Assembly: GCF_024054555.1 (NCBI RefSeq) | Contig: NZ_JAMXLY010000013.1 | Location: forward strand, 1-64,000 | Direction of reading: 5' to 3' | DNA length: 64,000 nucleotides | From: Segatella cerevisiae | Lineage (GTDB): Bacteria > Bacteroidota > Bacteroidia > Bacteroidales > Bacteroidaceae | Shown here: one piece after another, positions 1 to 9,083 of the stretch | How positions within the stretch are numbered: the first letter of the stretch is position 1 | Layout: every line of letters begins with the position of its first letter | Position numbers and translations under genes: made by a program | The notes under the pieces: generated by a model | What the model was told of the DNA's origin: nothing | Databases searched by the model: none | What the model saw: the letters and a program-made list of their open reading frames with translations, nothing else

Positions 1-218
1 GGACCGTGACGGACAGACCTCCGGTGTACCGGTTGTGCCGCCAGGCGCATCGCCGGGTATCCGAGTCTGGGCAGGATAAGCGCTGAAAGCATCTAAGTGC
101 GAAGCCAGCCGCGAGATGAGAGCTCCATAGAGGGCCGTCAGAGACGATGACGTTGATAGGGTGCAGGTCCAAAGGCGGCGACGCCAAAGCCGAGCACTAC
201 TAATTGCCCGAAATCTTT
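1..218 (+). rRNA. 23S ribosomal RNA, 3' end (partial)
   Basis: The first ~218 bases match the conserved 3' part of bacterial 23S rRNA: the stretch 'gaaagcatctaagtgcgaag' (86-105) and the following 'gatgagagctccat' are domain VI landmarks. The 5' part lies outside the window. The exact 3' end is uncertain by about 10 bases; it is placed just after the 'actaattgcccgaaa' segment that pairs with the 5' end of the molecule. The gene reads on the plus strand and leads into the 5S gene. Confidence 0.93.
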
Positions 219-305
219 CCGAGTGATGGGATAGTAAATAAACAGATGGCAAAGCATAGAAAAGCGGTGTTCCTGATTGTGTAGAAGATATGTCAACGCC
301 AAACC

Positions 306-413
<108 letters not shown>

Positions 414-446
414 CCTTTTAAAAAGAAAACTAGAAGGACTGAAGAT

Positions 447-488
447 GAGGACCCCGGAGGCAGGAATGCTTCCGGGGCCCTCTTTTTT
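447..488 (+). terminator. rho-independent terminator of the rRNA operon
   Basis: A strong GC-rich hairpin, CCCCGGAGGC (452-461) pairing with GCTTCCGGGG (468-477) with one G-U pair, extended outward by GAGG/CCTC and followed by a T6 run. It sits 34 bases after the 5S rRNA. Confidence 0.9.
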
Positions 489-683
489 GTGCCGCCGGCT
501 CATGTCAGGACCAGGGCTTGCGGAGTGGTTGTTTCATTCCCTGGATTAACGGGTCAGGCCATAATCTTGGAATTTCATGTTATATTCTTCCGGTAAATGC
601 GTATCTTTGCAGGATATAAAGCTAAAAGACATAGTAGGTATATAATCTTGGGGATTTAACGTAAGAGTCTATTGATAATTTTC

Positions 684-691
684 TATCTTTG
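684..691 (+). promoter_or_regulatory. Bacteroidota-type -7 box (TATCTTTG)
   Basis: TATCTTTG fits the Bacteroidota -7 consensus TAnnTTTG and ends 4 bases before the ATG of the transposase remnant at 696. A second identical box is at 602-609. Either could drive the remnant; no clear -33 TTTG was found. Confidence 0.35.
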
Positions 692-695
692 TAGC

Positions 696-1058
696 ATGGA
701 AAGCAAAAAGACAACAGACTATAAATCCATTCTATCCCTGTTCCTACCGAAGGGTATGTTGGATTATTTTGACTTTACTGACTATGCCGATATGGGCTCG
801 TATTACATTTTCTGTCTGGAGGAGAAGCCCTCGATTCCTGACGACCTATCCCATCTTCCACTGGTTCCGAAAGGTTTCTACCCTGAGATAGTCGTGACGG
901 ACTTTCCTGTCCGCGACCATACAGTCTACCTCAAAGTCCGTCGCCGCCGTTGGGAGGATAAGTTGACAGGTAAAAGTTACAGCCGTAATTGGAAACTGGT
1001 AGCCGACGGAACCAATGTTACGGCTGAGTTCAGTGCTTTTTTAAAAGAATTGCCTTGA
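696..1058 (+). pseudogene. ISAon1-type transposase, N-terminal part (first ORF)
   Basis: About 120 residues that resemble the short N-terminal protein of two-part ISAon1-family transposases of Bacteroidota. The recognisable pattern is LPKGMLDYF, then a GFYPEI..DFPVRD..VYL segment, a KVRRRRWEDKLTG basic block and an ending WKLVADGT..T.EFSAFLKE. The start is taken at 696 (MESKKTTD) rather than an ATG eight codons upstream. A stop at 1056-1058 ends the frame. In another frame from 1057 a stretch reading SHEVSIKSLADF continues, which looks like the start of the catalytic second ORF, but it stops after about 50 codons. The DDE catalytic domain is missing, so the element is dead. Family recalled, not searched. 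Confidence 0.7.
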
Positions 1059-1100
1059 TAGCCACGAGGTAAGCATTAAAAGTCTGGCAGATTTCTGCTG

Positions 1101-1275
1101 GATGGAGGACAGTACATTCGGCAATTATTACAAGGTTGATGTGCACATGCTTATGCGTACCATATTGGAGTATGGAGGGCAGTACATTCGGCAATTATTA
1201 CAAGGTTGATGTTGTCCATGCTTATGCCTTATAACATTGGTGTATGGGTGCAGTACCCTCGACAATTATTATAAG
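1101..1275 (+). repeat. 70-71 bp imperfect tandem repeat, about 2.5 copies
   Basis: The core 'agtacattcggcaattatta' followed by 'caaggttgatgt' occurs at 1111 and 1181. A diverged third copy (cagtaccctcgacaattatt) begins at 1251. The spacings are 70 and 71 bp. The unit derives from the beginning of the second transposase frame. Since 70 is not a multiple of three, the duplication breaks that frame and is not a protein repeat. Confidence 0.9.
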
Positions 1276-1531
1276 AAGCACAGTTCAGTTATTAATCTTG
1301 GTGATTTGCGATTCTTCTCCATTTAGGCATCATATTATATTACATGAATGGTATTGAAAATATAATGTGAGCTTCTTGATGATGAGATAAAGCATAGTCA
1401 TCCTAACAAAAACGTATAAAGGTTAAAAGTTGGAAATGCATGGTATAACTTTTTAGTTTTAACTAATTGAGGTGAATACTTAAAAACATTGATTTTTAGG
1501 GTGAAAATTATATTATATCAGAAATAATTCG
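1276..1531. other. AT-rich intergenic stretch, nothing recognised
   Basis: No open frame, hairpin terminator or repeat was recognised between the IS remnant and the yceD promoter. The sequence is AT-rich and may include further decayed IS sequence. Confidence 0.5.
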
Positions 1532-1539
1532 TAACTTTG
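1532..1539 (+). promoter_or_regulatory. -7 box (TAACTTTG) for the yceD operon
   Basis: TAACTTTGC matches the Bacteroidota -7 consensus TAnnTTTGC and lies 20 bases before the yceD start codon. Confidence 0.65.
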
Positions 1540-1558
1540 CAATCCGTAAATTGTACCT

Positions 1559-2089
1559 ATGTATAGTTTGACGCCATTTCATATTGACCTGAGAGCTTTA
1601 GGTGAGGGTGAGAAAATCTTTACGTATAAGCTTGGTAATGAGTACTTTCAAGCAATAGATGCAACGGAAGTGCACCGTGGAAATTTAGATGTTAATCTAT
1701 CTGTCTATAGGGTAGATAATCTATTTGAACTCCATTTCAAAATCAAGGGCTTTGTATGTGTTCCTTGTGATATCTGTTTGGATGATATGGATCAGCCAAT
1801 AGATACAGCAAGTAAATTAGTGGCAAAATTCGGAGAAGGTCTTTCTGAAGATGAGGATCTTGTAATAGTAGATGAAGATAAAGGTATACTCGATATTTCG
1901 TGGTATATTTATGAAACGATAGTTCTCAATATTCCTATTAGGCACGTGCATGAACCTGGAAAATGCAACCCTGTCATGATAGAAAAGTTTAAGGAACTTT
2001 CTACTACCCGAAGTAGGGGTGATGGAGATTCTGAAATCGACATTGATCCCCGTTGGGCAGCTCTGAAAAAACTGAAGAAAAGAAATTAA
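1559..2089 (+). CDS. yceD: YceD/DUF177 family protein
   Basis: A 176-residue member of the DUF177 (YceD) family, which in most bacteria sits directly before rpmF and is linked to 23S rRNA and 50S subunit accumulation. The cysteine cluster CVPCDIC near residue 78 followed by LDDMDQPI is the family's signature, and the C-terminus has the conserved CNP segment and the ending DPRWAALKKL. The protein is cytoplasmic. It starts 20 bases after a good -7 box, and rpmF follows after 21 bases, so the two form an operon with fabH. Biochemical role in Bacteroidota is not established; the name rests on motif and order. Confidence 0.88.
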   Translation: MYSLTPFHIDLRALGEGEKIFTYKLGNEYFQAIDATEVHRGNLDVNLSVYRVDNLFELHFKIKGFVCVPCDICLDDMDQPIDTASKLVAKFGEGLSEDEDLVIVDEDKGILDISWYIYETIVLNIPIRHVHEPGKCNPVMIEKFKELSTTRSRGDGDSEIDIDPRWAALKKLKKRN

Positions 2090-2110
2090 AACATTAAAAT
2101 TTTAAGTATT

Positions 2111-2296
2111 ATGGCACATCCTAAAAGTAGACAGTCTAAAGCACGTAGACTTAAAAGAAGAACTCATGATAAGGCAGTCGCTCCAACATTAGCAGTATGT
2201 CCGAACTGCGGCGCTTATTATGAATACCACAAAGTTTGTCCTACCTGTGGTTATTATCGTGGTAAAGTTGCGATTGTAAAAGAAGCAGCTGAATAA
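2111..2296 (+). CDS. rpmF: 50S ribosomal protein L32
   Basis: A 61-residue basic protein beginning MAHPKSRQSKARRLKRR, the classic L32 N-terminus. It has a zinc-ribbon of two CxxC pairs (C30/C33 and C43/C46), so this is the zinc-binding form. It is a component of the large ribosomal subunit. Its TAA stop overlaps the fabH ATG by one base, which suggests translational coupling. Confidence 0.97.
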   Translation: MAHPKSRQSKARRLKRRTHDKAVAPTLAVCPNCGAYYEYHKVCPTCGYYRGKVAIVKEAAE

Positions 2297-3321
2297 TGGG
2301 AAAAGTTCACGCAATAATCACCGGTATAGGTGGCTATGTCCCAGATTATATCCTCACGAATGAGGAATTGTCCAGGATGGTAGACACCAACGATGAATGG
2401 ATAACATCTCGCGTGGGAATCAAAGAGCGTCGAATTCTGACGGAAGAAGGCTTGGGTACGAGTTATATGGCTCGTAAGGCAGCCAAGCAATTACTCCAAA
2501 AAACCGGTGTAGATCCTGATACGATTGATGCACTGATTGTCACTACGACAACACCGGACTATCCTTTTCCTTCTACAGCTTCGATTGTATTGGGAAAACT
2601 TGGTCTGAAAAATGCTTTTGCGTTTGACCTCTCCGCAGCTTGCTGCGGTTTCTTGTATTCGTTGAATATTGCGGCAACGATGATAGAAAGCGGACGCTAT
2701 AAGAAAATTATTGTCATAGGAGCAGATAAGATGTCTTCTGTAGTCGATTATACAGACCGCTCAACTTGTACGCTCTTTGGCGATGGCGCTGGCGCTGCCT
2801 TGATCGAAGGTACAGAAGAAGAGGGCATTGGACTTCAGAATTCTTTCCTTCGTACAGATGGAAAGGGACTTCCTTTCTTGCATATGAAAGCAGGTGGTTC
2901 CGTTTGTCCGGCTTCTCGATTCACAGTTGATCATCGGTTGCATTATATCTATCAGGAAGGCCGTACGGTATTCCGTTATGCTGTGACAGATATGAGTGAT
3001 GATGTCGTGAAGATATTGAAAGACAATAATCTGACGGCTGATGATATCCAATGGGTTGTTCCTCATGAGGCCAATTACCGTATAATCGAGGCAGTTTGCC
3101 GTCGTGCAGGCGTTCCTTTGGAAAAGGCTGTAGTCAATATTGATCATTATGGGAATACGAGTTCTGCTACGATTCCTCTCGCTCTTTGGGATGCTGAAAG
3201 CAAACTCAAGAAGGGTGACAATATTATATTTACAGCTTTTGGTGCCGGATTTGTACACGGCGCTTCTTACTATAAATGGGCTTATGACGGAGCAAATGTT
3301 GCAGCACCGACAAAGAAATGA
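2296..3321 (+). CDS. fabH: beta-ketoacyl-ACP synthase III
   Basis: A 341-residue thiolase-fold enzyme that condenses acetyl-CoA (or branched acyl-CoA) with malonyl-ACP to start type II fatty-acid synthesis. The catalytic Cys lies in SAACCGF (C116, with a second Cys at 117). His257 is in VVPHEAN and Asn287 in HYGNTSS, giving the Cys-His-Asn triad of KAS III. The ATG overlaps the rpmF stop by one base. plsX, often found between rpmF and fabH, is absent. A terminator hairpin follows. Confidence 0.95.
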   Translation: MGKVHAIITGIGGYVPDYILTNEELSRMVDTNDEWITSRVGIKERRILTEEGLGTSYMARKAAKQLLQKTGVDPDTIDALIVTTTTPDYPFPSTASIVLGKLGLKNAFAFDLSAACCGFLYSLNIAATMIESGRYKKIIVIGADKMSSVVDYTDRSTCTLFGDGAGAALIEGTEEEGIGLQNSFLRTDGKGLPFLHMKAGGSVCPASRFTVDHRLHYIYQEGRTVFRYAVTDMSDDVVKILKDNNLTADDIQWVVPHEANYRIIEAVCRRAGVPLEKAVVNIDHYGNTSSATIPLALWDAESKLKKGDNIIFTAFGAGFVHGASYYKWAYDGANVAAPTKK

Positions 3322-3339
3322 GAAAATTAGTAAAGTAAG

Positions 3340-3381
3340 AAAAGCGCATCTTTCTTCATTAACTGGAAGGTGCGTTTTTTT
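3340..3381 (+). terminator. terminator after fabH
   Basis: An imperfect hairpin formed by AAAGCGCATCTTTC and GAAGGTGCGTTTTTTT with a T7 run, 18 bases after the fabH stop. It separates the yceD-rpmF-fabH operon from era. Confidence 0.65.
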
Positions 3382-3526
3382 ATTGGATAGTGTAAGATCA
3401 GAGTCATCGTTTGGGCTTTGTGATTGCAATAGCAGACAGGATGATTGAGCAATTTAGGTGTTTGATTTTGCTTGTTGATAAAAACTTATAAGGATAAGAA
3501 AGTCAAACAGTCAATAAAGGAAACTT

Positions 3527-4408
3527 ATGTTTAAAGCAGGTTTTGTAAATATAGTTGGCAATCCCAATGTGGGAAAGAGTTCTTTGATGAATCAACTCGT
3601 CGGAGAGCGCATTTCGATAGCCACTTTCAAGGCTCAGACCACACGCCATCGGATTATGGGAATCGTCAACAATGAGGATTGCCAGATTGTGTTTTCGGAC
3701 ACTCCGGGTGTCTTGAAGCCGAATTATAAGATGCAGGAATATATGCTGGCCTTTTCTGAATCGGCTTTGGCAGATGCGGATATTCTTTTATATGTGACAG
3801 ATGTAGTAGAAGATCCGGAGAAGAATATGAGTTTTCTTGAGAAGGTCAGGAAAATGACTATTCCTGTATTGCTTCTGATTAATAAGATTGATTTAGTTGA
3901 CCAAAAAGTTCTCGATGGAATCGTCGAGCATTGGCACAAACTCTTACCCGATGCCGAAATTCTTCCCATCTCAGCATCGAACAAGTTTGGCATAGATATC
4001 CTCCTCAAGCGCATCAAGGAATTGTTACCTGAGAATCCGGCTTTCTTTGATAAAGATCAGCTCACGGATAAACCTGCACGTTTCTTTGTCAGTGAAATCA
4101 TCCGTGAGAAGATTCTGCTTTATTATGATAAAGAGATCCCTTATTCAGTGGAAGTCCGCATAGATGAATTCAAAGAATTGGCAAAGATCATTCACATTCA
4201 TGCCGTGATTTATGTTGAGCGGGATTCGCAGAAAGGAATAGTAATAGGTCATAAGGGCGTGGCGTTAAAGAAAGTAGGGACAGCATCTCGCATGGCTTTG
4301 GAAAGGTTCTTCGGAAAAAAGGTTTTTCTGGAACTCTTGGTCAAGGTCGATGAAGATTGGAGAAGTTCTCAGCATGAACTGGATCTGTTTGGGTATAATC
4401 CCAAATAG
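3527..4408 (+). CDS. era: GTPase Era
   Basis: A 293-residue Era GTPase that binds the 3' end of 16S rRNA and assists 30S subunit maturation. The G1 motif GNPNVGKSS lies at residues 11-19, DTPG is the G3 motif and NKID the G4 motif. The C-terminal ~90 residues form the KH RNA-binding domain, with the GxxG-type segment VIGHKGVALKKVG. The length is normal for the family. der follows on the same strand after about 157 bases; the two ribosome-assembly GTPases are commonly adjacent in Bacteroidota. Confidence 0.96.
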   Translation: MFKAGFVNIVGNPNVGKSSLMNQLVGERISIATFKAQTTRHRIMGIVNNEDCQIVFSDTPGVLKPNYKMQEYMLAFSESALADADILLYVTDVVEDPEKNMSFLEKVRKMTIPVLLLINKIDLVDQKVLDGIVEHWHKLLPDAEILPISASNKFGIDILLKRIKELLPENPAFFDKDQLTDKPARFFVSEIIREKILLYYDKEIPYSVEVRIDEFKELAKIIHIHAVIYVERDSQKGIVIGHKGVALKKVGTASRMALERFFGKKVFLELLVKVDEDWRSSQHELDLFGYNPK

Positions 4409-4565
4409 AGAAGGGCGTGCAATGACAGACTTCTAAAAATATTTAGGAATAGCCCTGAATGCAAAGAGGGTTTAATTTTCTTTGTCTAGAATATCCGATT
4501 GCCCTAATACACGGAATCAGACAGGGAGGACCGAAGAATGTATAACTTCAGAAATTAAACAGAAA

Positions 4566-5879
4566 ATGGAAAATTTAGTAGCAATTGTAGGCCGGCCGAA
4601 TGTAGGCAAGTCAACTCTTTTCAACCGACTGACACAATCCCGTCGTGCCATTGTGAGTGATCAGGCGGGAACAACCAGAGATAGTCAGTATGGCAAATGT
4701 GATTGGAATGGTGTAGAGTTCTCCGTTGTCGATACCGGAGGTTGGGTGGCCAATTCGGAAGACGTATTTGAAGGCGCTATCCGCAAACAGGTCCTTGTCG
4801 CAACTCAGAAGGCTGACCTTGTTCTCTTCTTGGTAGATATAGAAACGGGTGTGACAGATTGGGATGAAGATGTAGCCAGGATATTGCAGCGCAGTAAGGT
4901 CCCGGTCCTGTTGGTTGCTAATAAAGTAGACAATAGCGCAGACTATTATGAAGCTGCCGAATTTTATAAACTTGGTCTGGGTGAACCGCAATGTATCAGT
5001 GCTGCCACAGGTGGCGGAACAGGCGATCTGCTGGATTTGGTCTTGCAGAAACTGAAAACCATACCTGCAGAGAAGGTAGAAGAAAATATACCTCGATTTG
5101 CAGTTGTAGGTCGTCCTAATGCAGGGAAAAGCAGTTTGATCAATGCAATGATCGGCGAAGACCGCAATATTGTGACCGATATTGCCGGCACGACGCGTGA
5201 CAGCATCTACACAAGATACACGAAATTCGGCTTTGATTTTTATCTTGTAGATACGGCAGGTATCAGAAAGAAGAATAAGGTTACCGAGGATTTGGAATTC
5301 TATTCAGTCATGCGTTCTATTCGCTCTATTGAGAATTGTGATGTGTGTATTCTGATGCTGGATGCGACCAAAGGCATAGAGGCACAGGATATGAATATAT
5401 TCCAGTTGATTCAGAAAAACAACAAGTCTTTGGTCGTTGTCGTGAACAAGTGGGATTTGGTAGAAGATAAGAGCAAAACCGTGATTGATACTTTCACAAA
5501 TGCAATTTATCAGCGCATGTCGCCGTTTGTGGATTTCCCCATCATTTTCGCTTCTGCGCTCACCAAGCAGCATATATTCAAAGTCCTTGAGACCGCCAAG
5601 CAAGTTTACTTGAACCGTAAGATACATGTCGGTACTTCGAAACTGAATGAGGTGATGCTTCCGATCATTGAGGCAAATCCCCCACAGAGCATCAAGGGAA
5701 AGTATATCAAGATCAAATATTGCACACAGATCCCTGACACACAGATCCCCTCGTTCGTGTTTTATGCCAACCTTCCACAGTATGTGAAAGAGAACTATCG
5801 CCGTTATCTGGAAAATCAGATCCGGGAGCATTGGTCTATGCATGGTTGTCCGATAAATGTTTTCATCCGTCAGAAATAA
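4566..5879 (+). CDS. der: ribosome biogenesis GTPase Der (EngA)
   Basis: A 437-residue protein with two tandem GTPase domains, the mark of Der: GRPNVGKST near residue 10 and GRPNAGKSS near residue 183, each followed by DT(G/A)G and NK.D motifs. A KH-like C-terminal domain ends in VFIRQK. It acts in 50S subunit assembly. An in-frame ATG lies 28 codons upstream at 4482, but the ATG at 4566 ([12 protein letters not shown]) gives the normal N-terminus. The TAA stop overlaps the next start by one base. Confidence 0.95.
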   Translation: MENLVAIVGRPNVGKSTLFNRLTQSRRAIVSDQAGTTRDSQYGKCDWNGVEFSVVDTGGWVANSEDVFEGAIRKQVLVATQKADLVLFLVDIETGVTDWDEDVARILQRSKVPVLLVANKVDNSADYYEAAEFYKLGLGEPQCISAATGGGTGDLLDLVLQKLKTIPAEKVEENIPRFAVVGRPNAGKSSLINAMIGEDRNIVTDIAGTTRDSIYTRYTKFGFDFYLVDTAGIRKKNKVTEDLEFYSVMRSIRSIENCDVCILMLDATKGIEAQDMNIFQLIQKNNKSLVVVVNKWDLVEDKSKTVIDTFTNAIYQRMSPFVDFPIIFASALTKQHIFKVLETAKQVYLNRKIHVGTSKLNEVMLPIIEANPPQSIKGKYIKIKYCTQIPDTQIPSFVFYANLPQYVKENYRRYLENQIREHWSMHGCPINVFIRQK

Positions 5880-6277
5880 TGAGAAGATTTACTTTCTTTT
5901 TTATAGGTTGTACTTTGGTGGTATCCTTATTGGGATGCCACCGAAAAATAGATCCTTCCGAGATGGCTGCCATCACGGCCAAAGGCTATTATGATCAGCT
6001 TCTGAAAGGAAAAGCTAATGATTTCGTGAATGGTACCTATCATGCTTATCCTATTCCTAAGGTCCTGCATGAGCAGTTGGTTGCAAATGCCAAAATGTTC
6101 ATTTACACGCAGGACTCACTTCATCAGGGAATAAAGAAGATTGATGTCGGAGATTCCAAGATAGATACCGCATCTCATACGGACAACGTTTTCCTGAAAT
6201 TCTATTATGGGGACGGCTCACAAGAGAATATACTCGTCCCAATGGTAGAGCACAAAGGAAAATGGATGATGAGATGA
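5879..6277 (+). CDS. small putative lipoprotein of unknown function
   Basis: A 132-residue protein. The start is set at 5879, where TAATG overlaps the der stop. This gives a short basic N-terminus, a hydrophobic segment and a lipobox LLGC with Cys20, so it is probably exported and lipidated. The rest (residues 30-132) looks like a compact alpha+beta domain similar to NTF2-like or DUF4878-type lipoproteins, an impression only. It is translationally coupled to der. The gene ends in a convergent 164-bp gap before mlaF. Confidence 0.7.
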   Translation: MRRFTFFFIGCTLVVSLLGCHRKIDPSEMAAITAKGYYDQLLKGKANDFVNGTYHAYPIPKVLHEQLVANAKMFIYTQDSLHQGIKKIDVGDSKIDTASHTDNVFLKFYYGDGSQENILVPMVEHKGKWMMR

Positions 6278-6441
6278 CTTTGAAATATTAGAACAAGCAA
6301 AGTCAGTAGGTTTGGGATCAACTACTGTCTCTATAGGTTTATTCATAGATGAAGCGGTTTAGATACCGCTCTTTTACTGTCGCTTTTGAAACGTCAGGCT
6401 GAAGGGCAAGGCGAGTTTTATGCTATCCTGAAGAATGGTGT

Positions 6442-7206
6442 TCATTCTTCATTCGTTTCTACTTCTTTCACTTTCTTAAACAAGTCAGAAGCGAAAATCA
6501 AGTCATTCAGATGCTTATTGGTACTGTCCATGATTTGGTCCTTAGTCCCCTGCCAGTTCTTGTGCCCTTGATAAATGAACAAGATGTTTTCACCGATGTT
6601 GATGACAGAGTTCATGTCGTGAGTGTTGATGATCGTTGTCATCTTATACTCTTTTGTAATACCCGAAAGAAGTTTATCGATGACAATAGAGGTCTTGGGA
6701 TCAAGTCCTGAGTTAGGTTCGTCACAGAAAAGGTATTTGGGATTCATGACGATGGCACGTGCTATCGCCACACGCTTTTGCATACCACCGGAGATTTCCG
6801 AAGGATATTTGTTTTCTGCATCGAGAAGATCGACGCGAGCCAGGCATTCTTCAGCGCGTTTGACACGGTCACGAAGAGTCTTATTAGAGAATACATCTAG
6901 AGGAAAACGCACATTCTCCTGTACTGTCAGCGAATCGAACAGTGCTCCACCTTGAAATATCATTCCCATTTCCCGCCGCATCATTGCAACCTCTCGCTTG
7001 CCCATTTGGACAAAATCCCTCCCGTCATAAAGCACCTGACCCGTGGTAGGCTTAAGTAACCCTACAAGGCTCTTCATGAGCACAGTTTTTCCTGAGCCAC
7101 TTTGCCCGATGACCAGATTAGTCTTTCCAGTCTCAAAAGTTGTATTGATATCGAAAAGAACGGTCTTGCCGTCAAATTTCTTTGTTAGATCTTTAACTTC
7201 TATCAT
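6442..7206 (-). CDS. mlaF: ABC transporter ATP-binding protein, MlaF-like
   Basis: A 254-residue ATPase of the Mla/MCE lipid-transport type, which drives phospholipid movement between the inner and outer membrane. Walker A is GQSGSGKT, the signature is SGGMQKRVAIARA and Walker B is FCDEPNSGLDP; the 'SGGM.KR' signature and 'PNSGLDP' are typical of MlaF. It is transcribed from the minus strand 18 bases after mlaE. The substrate-binding MCE protein MlaD normally follows, but here the next gene is convergent, so MlaD must be encoded elsewhere. Confidence 0.9.
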   Translation of the reverse strand: MIEVKDLTKKFDGKTVLFDINTTFETGKTNLVIGQSGSGKTVLMKSLVGLLKPTTGQVLYDGRDFVQMGKREVAMMRREMGMIFQGGALFDSLTVQENVRFPLDVFSNKTLRDRVKRAEECLARVDLLDAENKYPSEISGGMQKRVAIARAIVMNPKYLFCDEPNSGLDPKTSIVIDKLLSGITKEYKMTTIINTHDMNSVINIGENILFIYQGHKNWQGTKDQIMDSTNKHLNDLIFASDLFKKVKEVETNEE

Positions 7207-7224
7207 AAACTCGAGCTTTAAGAA

Positions 7225-7971
7225 TTAAGAAAGCAACTGTGTCAGGAAAATGTCTGAGAACAGGATGAGCACACTGCTGCTCACGACAGCATTCGTACTT
7301 GCTTTTCCGACTTCTACGGAACCTCCTTCTACTGTAAATCCGAAATAGGAAGAAACGCTGGTGATAATAAAAGCGAAAAAGAGGCTTTTTATCATACTCA
7401 TCCAAATGAACCACTCGTTGAAAGCATGTTGAATGCCAAGTGTCAGGTCATCGGGAGAGATAATATGCCCGATATAGGCAGTACCGTAGGCACCGACTAT
7501 TCCCATTGCCGAGGAAAAGATGACCAGGAACGGCATGATGGTCATGAGTCCTAATATTTTAGGCAATATCAGATAGTTGGCAGAGTTCACACCCATAATG
7601 TCGAGGGCATCTATTTGCTGAGTGACCCGCATCGTCCCCAATTCAGACGCGATATTGGAACCTACCTTTCCTGCCAGAATCAGGCACATAATGGAAGAGG
7701 AGAATTCAAGCAACATGATTTCCCTGGTCACATACCCTGATACCCAGCGAGGCATCCAAGGACTTTGAACATTGACTTTGATCTGAATGCAGATCATGGC
7801 GCCGATGAAGAAGGAGATCAGCAACACAATACCTATGGAGTCCACTCCCAGTTGTTGCATCTCCTTGACATACTTTTTCATGAACATCCGCATTCTATCC
7901 GGCTTAGTGAAAGATCTTCCCATAAGCATCAGGTATTTGCCAAATGTTGTCAGCCACTTGAATAATATCAT
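7225..7971 (-). CDS. mlaE: MlaE-family lipid ABC transporter permease
   Basis: A 248-residue inner-membrane permease of the MlaE family (DUF140), with about five hydrophobic segments and the family's central region (EFSSSIMCLILAGKVGSN, ELGTMRVTQQIDALDIMG). It works with MlaF as the membrane part of an importer or exporter of glycerophospholipids. A -7 box on the minus strand lies about 30 bases upstream, so mlaE-mlaF is a two-gene operon divergent from lptB. Confidence 0.93.
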   Translation of the reverse strand: MILFKWLTTFGKYLMLMGRSFTKPDRMRMFMKKYVKEMQQLGVDSIGIVLLISFFIGAMICIQIKVNVQSPWMPRWVSGYVTREIMLLEFSSSIMCLILAGKVGSNIASELGTMRVTQQIDALDIMGVNSANYLILPKILGLMTIMPFLVIFSSAMGIVGAYGTAYIGHIISPDDLTLGIQHAFNEWFIWMSMIKSLFFAFIITSVSSYFGFTVEGGSVEVGKASTNAVVSSSVLILFSDIFLTQLLS

Positions 7972-7999
7972 ATATGAATTTTCAAACGTTTGTTGTATG

Positions 8000-8007
8000 C
8001 AAAAGTA
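8000..8007 (-). promoter_or_regulatory. -7 box (TACTTTTG) for mlaE-mlaF
   Basis: On the minus strand this reads TACTTTTGC, matching TAnnTTTGC, 29 bases before the mlaE start. Confidence 0.55.
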
Positions 8008-8081
8008 ACCAAATTCTAATAAAAAACTGCAATATTATGGAGAGTTTTTAAAATTAACCACTTTATTCTATCCTTTTTTCG

Positions 8082-8089
8082 TATTTTTG
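8082..8089 (+). promoter_or_regulatory. -7 box (TATTTTTG) for lptB
   Basis: TATTTTTGC matches the Bacteroidota -7 consensus and lies 20 bases before the lptB ATG. Confidence 0.6.
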
Positions 8090-8108
8090 CATTTAAATAT
8101 AGGATATT

Positions 8109-8963
8109 ATGAATAATATGGATGCGGGTCGGATGGAATCTCCACAGACCCCCGATTTCGGACAGCAGAGCGCCCAAACTTTACAAAGGTCAGTCTTGAG
8201 GACCGAAGGGTTGGTGAAGCGATATGGCAAGCGTACGGTAGCGAATAAAGTGACGATAAATGTCAAGCAAGGAGAGATTGTCGGTCTTCTCGGACCTAAT
8301 GGAGCCGGTAAAACGACCTCTTTCTATATGACCACCGGACTTATTCGTCCTAATGCAGGTCATGTTTTCCTGAACGACAAGGAAATCACCGATTATCCGG
8401 TATATAAACGTGCGCGTGCCGGCATTGGCTATCTGCCTCAGGAAGCCAGTGTCTTCAGGAAGATGAGTGTGGAGGATAATATCATGTCCGTTTTGGAAAT
8501 GACAAAACTCTCCCATAAGCAACAACTCGCAGAGTTGGAGAGTTTGATCAAGGAATTCCGCCTCACTAAGGTCAGGTACAATAAAGGTGACCGCCTCTCA
8601 GGAGGTGAGCGCCGCCGTACAGAGATTGCACGCTGCCTGGCCATTCGCCCTAAGTTTATCATGCTGGACGAGCCGTTCGCAGGCGTTGACCCTATTGCCG
8701 TCGAGGACATCCAGCATATCGTGTGGCGCTTGAAGTACAGGAATATCGGCATTCTGATTACTGACCATAATGTGCAGGAGACACTGTCCATCACAGACCG
8801 TGCTTACCTCCTTTTTGAAGGCCGTATACTTTTTCAGGGATTGCCAGAGCAACTGGCTGTCAATCCTGTAGTCCGTAAAAATTATCTTAGCGAGAATTTC
8901 GTTTACCGTCGTTTTAAACCTAATAAAGAAGACGAGGAAGCAGAGGAAGAGTCAGAGAAATAA
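8109..8963 (+). CDS. lptB: LPS export ABC transporter ATP-binding protein
   Basis: A 284-residue ATPase that powers extraction of lipopolysaccharide from the inner membrane by the LptB2FG complex. Walker A is GPNGAGKT with the LptB-typical TTSFYM continuation, the signature is [13 protein letters not shown], and Walker B is [19 protein letters not shown], all close to canonical LptB. The first ~33 residues precede the usual LptB start and the last ~20 are acidic, so both ends are longer than in E. coli (241 aa). A later start cannot be excluded. Confidence 0.93.
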   Translation: MNNMDAGRMESPQTPDFGQQSAQTLQRSVLRTEGLVKRYGKRTVANKVTINVKQGEIVGLLGPNGAGKTTSFYMTTGLIRPNAGHVFLNDKEITDYPVYKRARAGIGYLPQEASVFRKMSVEDNIMSVLEMTKLSHKQQLAELESLIKEFRLTKVRYNKGDRLSGGERRRTEIARCLAIRPKFIMLDEPFAGVDPIAVEDIQHIVWRLKYRNIGILITDHNVQETLSITDRAYLLFEGRILFQGLPEQLAVNPVVRKNYLSENFVYRRFKPNKEDEEAEEESEK

Positions 8964-9031
8964 GGCGTTATCCTGAATGGTAAAAAAAACAAATTTTTCA
9001 CCTTTTATTAGGAATATTCGCTAATATTGCG

Positions 9032-9039
9032 TAATTTTG
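9032..9039 (+). promoter_or_regulatory. -7 box (TAATTTTG) for tig
   Basis: TAATTTTGC lies 44 bases before the trigger factor ATG and matches the Bacteroidota -7 consensus. Confidence 0.6.
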
Positions 9040-9083
9040 CACTCCTATTGCTGCATAATTAATTAAAAACAAATACATCAGAA

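Larger units (their letters stand above)
696..1275 (+). mobile_element. Decayed ISAon1-like insertion sequence remnant
   Basis: This covers the N-terminal transposase frame, the truncated start of the second frame and the tandem duplication built from that second frame. No terminal inverted repeats or target duplication could be recognised, so the borders are only those of the recognisable coding remnant. It lies between the rRNA operon terminator and yceD, a common place for such insertions. Confidence 0.6.

Noticed and set aside
1030..1058. Slippery T TTA AAA site near the end of the first transposase frame
   Set aside because: A -1 shift there soon meets a TAA stop, and the second frame is in the other register. 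Decay by an indel explains it better than programmed frameshifting.
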